Assembly (NCBI GenBank): GCA_013400115.1
Contig: VXBP01005054.1
Coordinates: forward strand, 620,001 to 684,000
Source of the DNA: Rhinopomastus cyanomelas
Taxonomy: Eukaryota > Chordata > Aves > Bucerotiformes > Rhinopomastidae
Reading direction: 5' to 3'
Length of the DNA: 64,000 bases
Position 1 is the stretch's first letter. Each line of letters opens with the position of its first letter. Below, in pieces: positions 22,201 to 34,300 of the stretch. The notes under the pieces were generated by a model that saw only the letters and a list, made by a program, of their open reading frames with translations, was not told the origin of the DNA and made no database searches. The position numbers and the translations under genes were made by a program.

Positions 22201-25200
22201 TAAAACCTAGTAACGAAATGTCATGACCAAAAAGAGGTTTCCTAATGTGGAGAATTAAAGCTGTAGATTTAAGGAACTGAAGGCAATACAGGAGTTTCAC
22301 TGCTGTTAGTAGCAGTTTCATCCTTGGATACCAGTGATGCAGATTTAACTTCCTTCGAAACCTGCTGTGGCTATAGATACGTAAAGTGAGTGACCTGCTG
22401 AGTTGAAGAGAGAAAAAAATGCCTGCATTTAGTTCTGTGGTTTAGGTGGTGTAACCTGTAAAGGGTAAGTGTGAGGATAATCTAAAGAAAAGATCATAAA
22501 CTCAGCCATAATTATGGCAATTAGGATTAGAATCCTCTGATGTTTTCATCACAGCACAAATGATATGGTCCAAGCCTATCACAGGTGGCTGTGCAGTGTT
22601 GGAGTCCTGATTTTCCTTGCTGTTTTCTCAGGAAGGGTTGACTCCAGTTGCAGTACTTAATGTCATGCTGTTTTGTCACACACTGTCCTCTATACCCATG
22701 TAACCCATGTGCCTTGGATACCTTTTAAGATGCAAGTCAATATACTTTGGGCAGTTAAATTCGTATTTCTATGCATATTTTTTTTCTTTACGATAGAAGA
22801 AAGCGGTGTGTTTGGTTTTTTAACTTCACTTTAAGCTGAACAAACAAATAATGTGGTAACATGCACACTGGGCAAACTGTCATAGCCATTGTAATTTACA
22901 ACCTATTAACATACTGCCTAACTTGGAAGAAGATTTTATTTTCCACTTGTGTTTTTTCAATCAATTTCTGCAACAAAACTCATTAAAACCTCGTTATTAA
23001 CCTCAAGTTATATACCTCTCAGACAGAGTTCCCCAACTTCCTTGTTTGTCTGACAGTGACTCAGTCTGGTTGATGATGCTGACTCAGGTGTTATTTTTTT
23101 TCCCTTGCATTCCCAGTTTCATGCAGATACTTCATGGACTGATTCTTCTGGTAAGGGATACTGTGACTCAGGCACAAGCAAGCAAGGTGACAACTGCAGG
23201 AAGATACCTGTTAGTACCAGGTAAATGAGTATTTAAGTTTCATTTATACTTTTCAAACGCGAAATCCAAAAGGTTTTCTGAATGTTAAGCCTTGCAAGCC
23301 TTCATGCGTCCTCTCCTCTGAGAAAGTTACTTTGGGTTAATTGGAGCCCATGTTTAATGGAATGTTCAGAGACCTTATGTGGGTTGAGGACAAAACATGC
23401 AAGCTAATGCCCATACTGTCTGGGCAGCAGTTGTGCTACACCCGAAGGCAGTTTCATACTTGCAGCATTTCTTTCCCCACTGCTGCTTGGCTGCTGACTT
23501 TGTCTAGAATGGTCTAGCCCTAGAGACTGAGGATGTGTCCTTGGGCCTGAAAAAAGCTACGAGAATCCTGGTGTCTTTATGATCTAAACTTCTTAGTTCT
23601 CTGTGAGGCTTCTCCTTTATGCCCGTGCTTCCCTTTCACCACAGTAAAATGCCTTTTTCTGCCACTCCTGCTGGCTGATTGGAGCTGGGGTGACACCTCA
23701 AGGCATGCTGCAGTGACTCTCACTACTGACCAACAAAGTGGCTCAACAAAGGGCCATCATGCAGATAGAGGTTTTGCCACATCAAGCTAGAAGTCTTGTT
23801 TGGTATTTCATCAAGGAATTCCTGTCTAGCTCTTTTGTACTTGTTCTCTTCAAATTGACTTGGTTTTCTTTTCTAAAATTCTTATATGAAATGAATGTTA
23901 TTGCTTAAAACACTGCTAGGAAAACCTTGAAGTAGCACCCTGGAGTGTCATGGTCCTGCACTTTAGGCACGTTCTTGTCATTTGTCTCAACTTTGGTTAG
24001 TAAAACTCATGAATTGTCCTGGACCTGTTTTAGCAGAAGGCAGCAGATTTCTTTTGCTTCACTTCTGTTGATTCCTGTAGTTTATTTCACAGACCATCTG
24101 GAGATCTTTTATCCTAAAGTAGTAAAGAAGGACAAGGTTGGTTTGTATTCAGCATGCAGAAAAAAAAAATCCTTTTTATTGCTTGCAGACCCCTTGAGCA
24201 ATTTAGCCTACATTAAGATCAGTTTGAAGATAGATATTAACATATCACTGACAAGTACATACTTAAGCAAGTCAGGGTCTTTCTTTTTTGGACTTACCTG
24301 ATCTATCTCATTGACTGTTTCTTTACTGATGAACCAGACACCAAAGAGAGTCCCCATTTCTCCACTGAACTAATTCTTTCTGATTTCATTATTTGATGTT
24401 TGTCTCTGTTGGTGTACAAGAGAAAATAAACAAACCTTCACGCTTCTAGTTTACATCTTTCTGCTCTTCTTTCTGCTCTGAATCACTGCTGGAGAGAAAT
24501 TGTGGTCAGTGTTCTGGCAGATTCCAGTGACTTTGCCATGCTGCCGCACAGGGAAGGCTGCATGACATCGCGGTCCTGGAGCTGCGTCAAACACCACGGG
24601 TACTGTGCAATTTGAATGCTAAAACTGAGATCTGCCCAAGAATTTGGGAGCAAGAGCCAAGAGGTAGAAACTGAGAAAACAAAACCAAACCAGCTTTTCA
24701 AACAGCATCAAGAGGTTTTGTAAAATTTGCCATAGGCAAAACCTGATTTCTTCATCTTTACAAGACATTTTGGCTTTTCTGTGAAGTCAGATATTGGACC
24801 TCTTTGTCTTTGATTTTTCTTGTAAACAGAGTGGGGGATTTTTTTAATATGGTGGATTCACAAGGTTAAGAACCAAGCATTTCACTGTCCTGGATAAACC
24901 TGGCACTGAGAATATGTTTGTACAGCTGTCACCTTTGTCCCTTAAGCTACTCTGCTCTGTGGTCAGTGGGTGTTTCTCATGCCTCTATTGGATGACAGCC
25001 TGGGAAGGGACACACCTTGTGGGAAAAGATTCTTTAAGTCTGTGCCCTTTTGACACTGTTCTGAGTGGAGCAATGTCCATAAAACATTTCTGAGTGTTTT
25101 TGGCTGAATAAAAATAAATCTTAGCACACAGCATGTCACATTCAAATGTGCATATCAAAATGGAGTATCAGGAAGACAGCTCATTAAAAACAAGCCATTG

Positions 25201-27020
25201 CTTTCTATAAAACGTATTTAGGTGTGTGCATGTTGGGAAAAGGTTCGAAATGAAATCTGTATTTGCTAGACTTCTGAGCACAGCAGCAAATTGAGTGCAA
25301 CCACCTCCCAGCAATTACATTTATGAAAATAAATGCCTGAAAGTGGATTCTTAAGGCTTCCTGGTAAGTGGTGTCAGCTTCATCTGTCAGCAGTAGAAAT
25401 GCAAATGGGTAGAGTTAAGCAGTTTCCCCATTAAGGAATGGCCAAACTAATCCCCAGAACGGAAGAGCTTTTGACCATTTCTGTTCTTATTCTGTTGGTC
25501 TATTTCAGGTGATTTCTCAGGAAGTTTATTTAGTGTACCATAGTGTACCAGTTAGGAACCTTTCCATTGTTCTGTCACCCTGTCCTGCTTTCTTGTTGCT
25601 TGTACAATAGAAATGAAATGGTGATTTCAGCACAGATTCTCTTTACGGAAACCACTGCTTAGGAAAATAACAGATGCTTTGGGACAGTTTTTAGTTAAAT
25701 TGGGCGCCATTTTCATCTGCTGTCCTGGTTTAAAATTGTTATACAGTACTTCTGTGTAGAACTAGTATTTTGATAAATAGAGATGCTTAAGAATAAGTAA
25801 TTTTTTCTACTACTACTGCTGTAAAACACATGCTGCTTTAGTTCTGCTTTCATGTTTTTCTAGAGCATGACAAAACAAAAATATGAATTTTCCAGGGAAA
25901 TACGTGTTTTCTGTGTTTTCTTTTTTGTAGCTTATTTGATGTTTTTCTTTCTTGCTTCTCCCCATCAGCATGGGGAATGCTTTTTATCCACCGGCACATA
26001 GACAGAAGGAGGAAAAGCAGTCATAACAGGATGCAGAGCACTTACTTTCAGGATGATTTTGGGCAATGAAGAATCACAGTTAATTGCAGCTAAGCCAATT
26101 AAGCTTTTGAGGTTTAGACATGGTGCATACATTCTTATAGAATCTAGAATTTGTTCTGTGCTTTTTCCACAAAAAAAAAGAGAAGGAAATAGATCTTATT
26201 TAGGGGGTTAAATGGACTCATTCTCTCATATGTGCTTTGGCTGTTCATTTGCAAATGCACCAGCTGTGGCTTATTGAGGATCTCATCCTAGTTTATCTTT
26301 CAAAGAACAGTGAAAAACCCAGATTAATGCAGCCTGTGCTGTCAATAATTTGAGATGTTCCACGTGAGTTTTATGAAGAAGCCTGAAGACAGGAGTTTCA
26401 TCATATGGCCTTTTTGTTTTGTGATGATTTGATGGATTTTAAAAAGTTTATATGTATGCTGTTCTGGCTGGCTGAATAGTTTTACTTAGAATCAAGTGAT
26501 ACAAAGGGCTCAGGTGACCTTGTCACTCCCTTGTAGAGATTTGTTTTGTGTGACTTGCTGTTGTAAGGGCTTGGAAGTCTGTTTCGTCATCTGCTCTTGC
26601 CAACAAGACTTGATGAGTTATTTAGAGCCAAGGGTTATACTGATTAATCATGTCATCATTAGCTATGCTCAAGGCAAGTAGTTAAGGAGGAGTTGGATAT
26701 CACTGGGTAAATAACTGCAGGAAAACCTAGAGCTAATAAAATATCTCTGCTCATGGTGAGTAGTACTACATCACTCACCAAATCTGGTTCAGGAGCCCTA
26801 TAACAGTCTCCTGTTTTTAGTCCTTGAAGGAGGGGTGTGTCCATCGTCACACACTGATGACTAAACCTTTTGGAGAGCTCTTTGGAGCTATAAATGCAGA
26901 GCGTGCTATTTTGGTTTGCAGTACCTGTGGAACAGATCTGAGAGAGAGAGCACAACTTCTCTGCCAGTACGAGCAGTACTGCTGTCTGACACCTGTTCTG
27001 AGGTTGCCACAATGTTGTGC

Positions 27021-27068
27021 ATGCTGTGCTACTGAACTGCATTTATGTGCAGTTCAGTGCTGCAGTGT
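27021..27068. repeat. Hairpin with about 21-pair stem
   Basis: ACTGAACTGCA at 27031-27041 pairs perfectly with TGCAGTTCAGT at 27048-27058, and a further T.G wobble closes a four-base loop. Outward, pairing continues through a T.G wobble, one C/C mismatch (27029 and 27060), and eight more pairs (27021-27028 with 27061-27068), four of them G.U-type. The stem is as long as a microRNA precursor stem, but the loop is unusually small. Conservation or expression data would be needed to call an RNA gene. Confidence 0.6.
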
Positions 27069-30000
27069 CAGCCGGGGTTACTGGGATTTTTACACTGCCA
27101 CTGGTAACGCAAACGTTAGGTAGTTAGAATTTTGAAAAGTTTGTCAGAATCTGGAGGCAGAATTGTTCCAACCCTACAATGAAGAGCATTACTGTTCTTT
27201 GTACAGTATATTGGGTATGGTCTTAGTTGCTGCAAAATACAGACTATTTTTACAAGCTTGTACAGTATGGACCAGTACACTAGCCTGTTTAGGTGTTGAA
27301 GTGTCCCTGTTGACGTAAAGGCATTAGGCAAGCATTACAGATCAGATCATAGTATACAGGGTTGGTACTGCATAGGTATCACAGTTATGTTTGTCATGGC
27401 CTTTTAATTATTTTTTAAATTTGGTTGAAAGAACTACCAAGGAAAAAATTGAAGTAGACATGCCTCTTGCTGTGTTCTTGTAATATTCTTACTCCCCCGC
27501 CTCCTTTCAATTTAGCCTGTCTGTATTCACGTTCTTTACTACCTGCGTTCTGCTGGTAACCAGCTTACAGGGCTGTTTTGTCTTGCTGCTCTCTTTAATG
27601 AGGTGCGATCTTGTCGCAGAGTGAATACTGCAGGGCTATTTTGTGAGCACTGGCAGGATAAACCAATTCAGTGTTGCCCAGGAGAAGAAAGGAAAATGTT
27701 CTCTTTGTAGATGTTGGGCCTTGCTCTGATGCTGTGTGGAGCAACTTGTAAAAGCCCCCAACATTGATCCACGTGAGCCATTTCTAAATTAAAGGCACGT
27801 GTACCCAAGTGCTGCTTTGAACAGACTGTATAACCTTTGGCAGCTTCTGGATCCTGAAATAGAGAAAAGGTTCATTTGCTTGACTTAGTCACTGCGCTGG
27901 CTTGGGTTCTCTGATAGTGTTGTGCAGTGGGAGCTGTATCAGCTGCAAGATGGGAGAATAGTTTGAAGTCTTTTATGACAGGGGTCATGTCTCTGTGTTC
28001 TGGGGACTAATATGAGGATTTGACAGATATCCTTAAAGGAATCTGAGCTATGGGACGTTTGAAGAAAGAGCCAAGGGACTGGTGGGAACAGTGTTCTGGC
28101 AAGTGCAGCTGCAAAAACATGAAGCTGTTTCTCCCTAAAGATTTGGAGTGAAATGTTGGTCTTTCCTTTCACAGCAAATCTTGGGATGTATAAATGGAAA
28201 AGAGACGACCAAGCCTTCACTTGACTTCACTTCACTGCCCAGCACTATTTCTGAAGGCAGTTTGTTAAAATATGTGAGTCATATGATGTTATTGCAGATT
28301 TTGTTGTTGTTGTTCTTCGATCTCTTCATTTCCATTCTGACAGCTTAAGTCTGGGTACAAGAAATTCTCTTTCTGGCACCCACCTTTTCTTGTGTTCTGT
28401 ACTAGCTGAAACAAAATGTCTGAAACTCTTAATGTGTGCAAGAACTACTTGCCTTGTCATCTCTGCTGAAGGCGTGTGCTTCGGGATTCCAAGAAGAGTT
28501 ATTTCTGTGCTGTTATTACCTTTAAGATTCATGGTGCTCTGTCTCCTTGTAGAGATATCTTTTGCAATAATGCAGCTGCTTTCAGTCTTTCTGTGCCCAT
28601 ATTTTGATAGCAAAGTACTGTAACAGGTAGGTACAGCAAAGAAGAGATGAAAGTTAGCACTACCAAAACTGTAGAGAGAGGACAGGGCCAAACACAAACT
28701 ATCAGAGAAATTCATGGCGTTTCAAGTGCCTAAAGCTCTCCTTTTTGTCACTTTGGCCCTAAACCTTTCTGAGTAACGAAAGAAAGCAATTGATAGTTCT
28801 ACATTGCTAGAAGAAGGAAGAAAATGAAGAACACAAGGGCATTTTTAAAATACAGTTTTCTGAGGTCAAGTGCCAGTGTAATCAACCACATTCAACAACA
28901 TTAATAGCTGAATCAACATAGGTAAAAAAATAAAAGGGAAGCATTAAGCTTTTCACTTTTCACTCAGAGCACACAATTATTGATGTGGTTGGCTTTGGAC
29001 ATTTTAAAACTAGGAATTAAGGAATTATTGGAGCATTGGAAACTTTCCATAATACCAAAGTCACCAGGGCTGGTTTGTGAAAGAATAAGATGAAGACTAT
29101 AATTTTCAGAGGTCTAGTCAGAATGTGGTGTCAAGCTGGTGCGTTTTAGTCTGTTCTTGGATGAGAATATTGTCTTCCATGAAACTAAATGCATGATCTA
29201 TCAAATGTAGTACTTCCTGATCAGATGAGTGAATTGGGCAGCAGAGATCATGAGGTTCATTAGGTACCTGTATTCCTTACTCCCTTAAATCATGTTTCCA
29301 CCATTTAGCCTTGCAAGCCATGTGCAGCCAATATCAGAATCTTGGCTGGAAAGGTAGTTTTTTCACTGCCCCACTGATAATACAATACAGCTAGAGCTAT
29401 GGTGTATGATAGCAAGGTGTTGTATTAGAACAGAGAGAGAGCAGACTGTCAAAGGTCAGACTGACCCTTTTTCTGAGGCGTGCTAGTGAAGGTTTAACTT
29501 CTCATTCTCTGCACACAAATATTTTTAAGATCCTTCTATAGGAAAGGAAGTTGGCTTTCGGATTTCAAGTTAACCTCAGTTTTGTATCCGTAAAGCTTGT
29601 TAGTTATCTTTGCATGAGATGTTCTAATATGAAAATGTAGATTAAGTGATGCTCTTTGAAAGGTATGAGTGTGTGGGCTGACACAGTCGTCGTTGCAGCA
29701 TCAAACCAGACACAGAGTGCAGAACTTAGGCTGCAGTTTGTACTTAATACTGTAGTTTGTTTTCCTCTTGAACCTGAAAGATTAATCAAATCAGAGTATT
29801 TAACGGCCATGGCATCTCTTATTTTTGAGTGAGTTTTCTACTTCAGGACCACTGTGAAGAAGCTTAATGGTTTTCTGCTTGTTCTGCTGTACAGAACTAG
29901 CATATAGTTTTTCCTTTCCTATCTTTTCCCCTGGCATCAGAGAACAGCTTCCTGCTGTTTGCAAAGGTGCTAATCTGTGGGTTACATTAGCCGAGCATTT

Positions 30001-31213
30001 ATTTATATGTAGTGAGAACATTTCACAATGTGTATTCTGTTCCACCACACAGAGTGCATGCATCACCAGAGTGTCTGCCTGTTTGAAATGTAATTAAGGA
30101 CTACAAAGCCTGATAGATCAACTGCCTGAGGAAACAAAGTTTACTTTGTTAGGAAGCAAAGACCTAAGGTTTGTGAGTGGAGTGTTTGAAGCCAGGCTTT
30201 AGTTTTCCTTTGTGTTTTCTTTTTAAAGAAGAAATAAGTCAGCTTCAAATACAGTTGAACACCCCCATAGCAGAAGAACTGTCTTTAATAATTTGGAATG
30301 TTATCAGCCATTGTTGGGATATTAAATCTTCAGCACTCCAGTAGTGCTTATTTAGGCCATAAACACATGCAAAGTTACACTGGTACTTTATAAACTCCAG
30401 TCTAACCTTTTAAAGGATCATGGTTCGCTGCTAGATTGACCAGAATTACTCGCTCTACATTTAGTGTATGCTTACATTCTCACTGCACTAAGATCTACTG
30501 TTCTCATTCACTCTTTCTCCTTCCCTGCCTTCCCTGCAAGAAATTACTTGCATATACTGTATGAACTAACACCCTCTTCCTTCTCCAAGAGATTGTTTTG
30601 GTTTTTATCCTTAACAGGCTCTCTATACTTAATGATAATAAGAAGCAACGGTAGCAAAAAGCTAATGTAGCTTGTGACTCTGTGAGACTGTCATACCTTT
30701 CCCATGAAGGTTAGAGGAATGTAAAATCCAATTCTATTTTCAGTGTTCATGCTAACAGTTTTTCTCTTCATACTTCAATTGCTTCTTAAAATAAAGTTTC
30801 CTTTGAAAAATGGTGATAACTGGCACAAAAGGTTCTTGGTGCTTTTTTCAATAAAAGAATTTTGGACAGATTTTGTTCTCAAAATTTAACTCCATTAATT
30901 TATTCTTCTTTGCCCTCTAAGTTTGATGGCTTGGTGTGGATCTTTAATTCAGTGTCTACTTTCCTTTAGCTGCTAACATCTTCTGTTACTGCTTTCCAAC
31001 ATTTGGAGAAATATGATAGCAAAGAAATTAAGTAAAGTTATAATCATGGATGAGTAAAAGGACATATGATTGGAAGACAGGATTTGGAAAGAAGTGTTGC
31101 TTGAAACAGGAATCACCCCTAGGTACAGTTACATGGTTTTTCATTACTTATTTCTGTTGTTTCATTACTTGTGCTATTTACTTCATTTCTTTCCCCCCTA
31201 TTACTTGAAAAAG

Positions 31214-31352
31214 CGTCTCCTTCACTGGAGATGCTTAAGACCTGTCTGGATGTGTTCCTGTGTGACTTGGTTTAGGTGATCCTGCTGTGGGAGGGGAATT
31301 GGGCTGGATGATCTTTCAAAGTCCTTTCCAATTCCTAATGATTCCATGATTT
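31214..31352 (+). mobile_element. CR1 LINE 3' end remnant
   Basis: It starts in the last codons of ORF2 ('GTCTCCTTCACTGGAGATGC', translating SPSLEMLKTCLDVFLCDLV-like). It continues into the 3' UTR 'GGTGATCCTGCTGTGGGAGG' and 'GGATGATCTTTCAAAGTCC', and ends with ATTCCATGATTT. It resembles the same CR1 branch as the copies at 51-61 kb. Confidence 0.88.
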
Positions 31353-34300
31353 AGTTATGAAACCTGTTCAAGAAGTCTTTAGCTTTCAGCTCTCTGTAAG
31401 TCGTGCTAGTTGTTTTGCTGAATAGAATATCTTCAGTGCTGTAGAACTACACTTCTCTTAAAGTAGTTATGCCTCTGTCATATTGAAGAGTGCCAGGTAC
31501 TATGTAACAAAGCGGGTCAAAGAAAAGGCTGTATTTAAATGTGGAATAACTGTGGAGAAAACATGTCTTTTACTGAAGAGTAGAGAGCAGGTGATTAATG
31601 AGCTGGAAGATTCGCCAGACCTGAGATCTGCCAGCAATCCACTTCTAATTCCTGCTCTAGGTTAACATTTTCATTGGCTCCATTTTATTGGCACACATGA
31701 AACACCTAAGCATGCTGCCATTACACCCCTCCTGCTATACTAGGATTGCTTCTACCACTAATTGCAAGGTCACGACTGACCAAGCAGGGCAGGGCATGGT
31801 CTCTTGTACCTTTTTATGGCATTGCAAATAGCTATGCAGTCATCCTGCAGTAACAGTGCAGGAGTACAAATTACAGACTAACCGCGTCTGCTGGTGTCTC
31901 AGTACAAGTGCTTGCTTCTGTCAGCCTCATTCTGCTGGCTGTTTCACGTAGGGCATTTGGGCATAAAATGAGTGTTGACGAGCCGCAGAGGTCTTGGGTA
32001 GGTGTGCAGTGCATTTAGTAAGTATGGTGGAAGTAAACAGTGACATAAACTACCAGATAATAAAACATTCGTATCCCATTGCTGTGGAGCAGTTCAAAGG
32101 CATCAGAGAGCTCCGTTTCCACTTTGAGCTGCAGACAAGAATGATGAAGCAGCCAGTGAGTACTGTAAGTGAAATTTAGTCAGAAGAAGCCTATGTTTCC
32201 AAAAAATGTCAGCAAAGCTGCGTCTCTGATCCAGCACAGATGCAAAAGCATCACTTATGGTTCTTTCAGTAGTTGTTACAGAGGTGGGAAGGGAAGGATC
32301 ACACATCTGTGGGTCAAAGTTCACTTAAGCATTATGGTCTGCTTTGTAAGGGTTAGAGGTTAGAAAACCAAAGTTTGCCTCACAAAACACTGGATACAAT
32401 ACCAATCTTAGAGGAAATACCTTTCTCAGGTGGTATTAGTAGTCATGGTCTTCAGATGTTTGATGTAATAACAACTGTGCTTCTCTAGATAGTAATCATT
32501 AACAACGTAAGTTGTAGAGGAAGGTCAAATTCTACTCTTGCCCTAAGGACATCTGGAATGAGAAGGTGCTCTTTTCTGTTCTGTTCTTTGAGCCCTTGAG
32601 AAAATCAGAAGCCTGTATGTGAAGGTCAGGTTAGAATAACTGGTACCAGTACCAGACTCCAGCTCAAGATACTGTCGTGTGATGCTGGCAGGGCTGACCT
32701 TCATTGTGTTCTGAAGCAACACAATCTGCGCATTTGAGAAGAAAAAATTATTTAAGACAGAAGGATTTCAAATTACTGTGCTCCAAATCTTCTGCTCAGT
32801 TCCATCTCCTGTTGTAAGACTGTAAGCAGTTCCAATATGTGCTAATTTTTTTTAGGACTAATTAAGAACAAAGTTGTAAAGAATTGAAACTGCCTTATGT
32901 GGCCTTAAGTTCTGTGGATAAAAAATTCTGTCTTCCAGTTCCTGAATAAGACTTTTATTTCAAATAGTCATATTTGGAGGGTGGGCATTGAGTGTAGGGT
33001 TACTTCTAATTGAATGTAGCTGGATGTTGGAGAGATGCTTATCTTTTCACTTGCATATTCAGAGATTCCTAGCCTGTAATGGACTTGAACACAAAGAACC
33101 ATGGAAATTTTTCCTTGTTTCTCATCTAAATTGAAGGCCTGAAAGTTTGAAAGCACAAGTTTCATTCTGTAAAGCGCGAGTCCATGAAACACTATCCACA
33201 GCATTGTACCAGGGAATTGGTGTTAACTGGAAGTTGCAGTTAGAAGCTACTGACTTGGCCCTATATTGATAAAATCATCAAGAATTGGAAAGGGAGATAG
33301 AATTCTAGATAATTTAAACTAAAATAAAGCCATTTACTGCTGGTATTTTGCAAAAATGTTTGACTATTCCATCTGTCTTTCCTTTTCTCAAAGATGTAAA
33401 AATAGACCTAGCAACTTTTAAAGCCGTGCATGCAGTAATCATCTAGATCAGAAGCTTTTCTTCAGAAAAATTTCTTATATTGTCTTTTGCTCTATGTAGA
33501 GCTTCTGGGAGAAGGTGTGTGGGTGGTGTGTACGGAGGAGATTTTTGATGCTGCATAGGTACACTTCATTTTGATGTGCTCTGTGCTGTTCTTTCCTGCT
33601 TATTCATTAGCTTTAAAAAAACCCTTGAATTTTATTTATCCATTTTGGAGATAGTATCAGTTTCTCCAAACTTGTGAGTGGATGGGCATTCCACTTTGAA
33701 CTTCCAACTTGTTTACAGTCACACCTAACTCTGAAATGGTTTCTGCTGTGATACTTCAGGAGAGTTTCAGTTTCTTGAAATTACACTATTTAGTGTGTTA
33801 ATTCATAATCCTCGTGACTCCAGCAGTAAACATGTGATTTGTTTGGTTAGGGGTATAGGAAGAAAGGTTCCCTGCAGAAACGTAGCCAAGCAGAAAGAAG
33901 GGTGAGAAATGCTGTGATTTATTAGCCTTAGTAGAACAAAATAATGTGAGGCTGTATGGCTGCTGATAATTTGAGATGTACTGTATGACATTATAATGTT
34001 TTAGCTCTCCCAGTCCTACTGTCTGCATATAACGTTTATGTGTATTGTCAGCATTTCTTAGTCTGTTTTGGTTACCCCAGAACATCTAGCGAGATCTCGC
34101 CATTCACTACTATGTGAAATGGTCTATTCTACTCCTAGCTCAGTTATTTCTGAGAACAATCCTCTTTCTTTAAAACACAGGTTTTAAATCTTATTCCTGT
34201 TCTCATATACCAGTTTTCATAAAAAGCTCTGCAGGCCAGTACAGGTGTTAGTTCAATCTCTGACTTCTCTATTCAGAACTAAAGATTTGTGGAAAGCTTT

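Larger units (their letters stand above)
18699..31213. other. 12.5 kb of unique AT-rich DNA
   Basis: No CR1 tail, CpG island, RNA gene signature or supportable exon was recognised. All open frames are under 130 codons, scattered on both strands and without domain features. The stretch reads as intron or intergenic DNA. Two perfect-stem hairpins in it (19241-19278 and 27021-27068) are listed separately. Confidence 0.45.

Noticed and set aside
26659..27123. Cys-rich frames of 99 (plus) and 127 (minus) codons
   Set aside because: They overlap on opposite strands, show no known motif, and the Cys content comes from repeated TGC/TGT strings around the hairpin.
28326..28715. 129-codon minus-strand frame
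   Set aside because: No domain, signal or splice context, and no similarity I recognise.
32060..32170. Exon-like segment followed by GTGAGT and GTAAGT strings
   Set aside because: The translation is not recognisable and no acceptor of good quality precedes it. Donor-like strings are frequent by chance.
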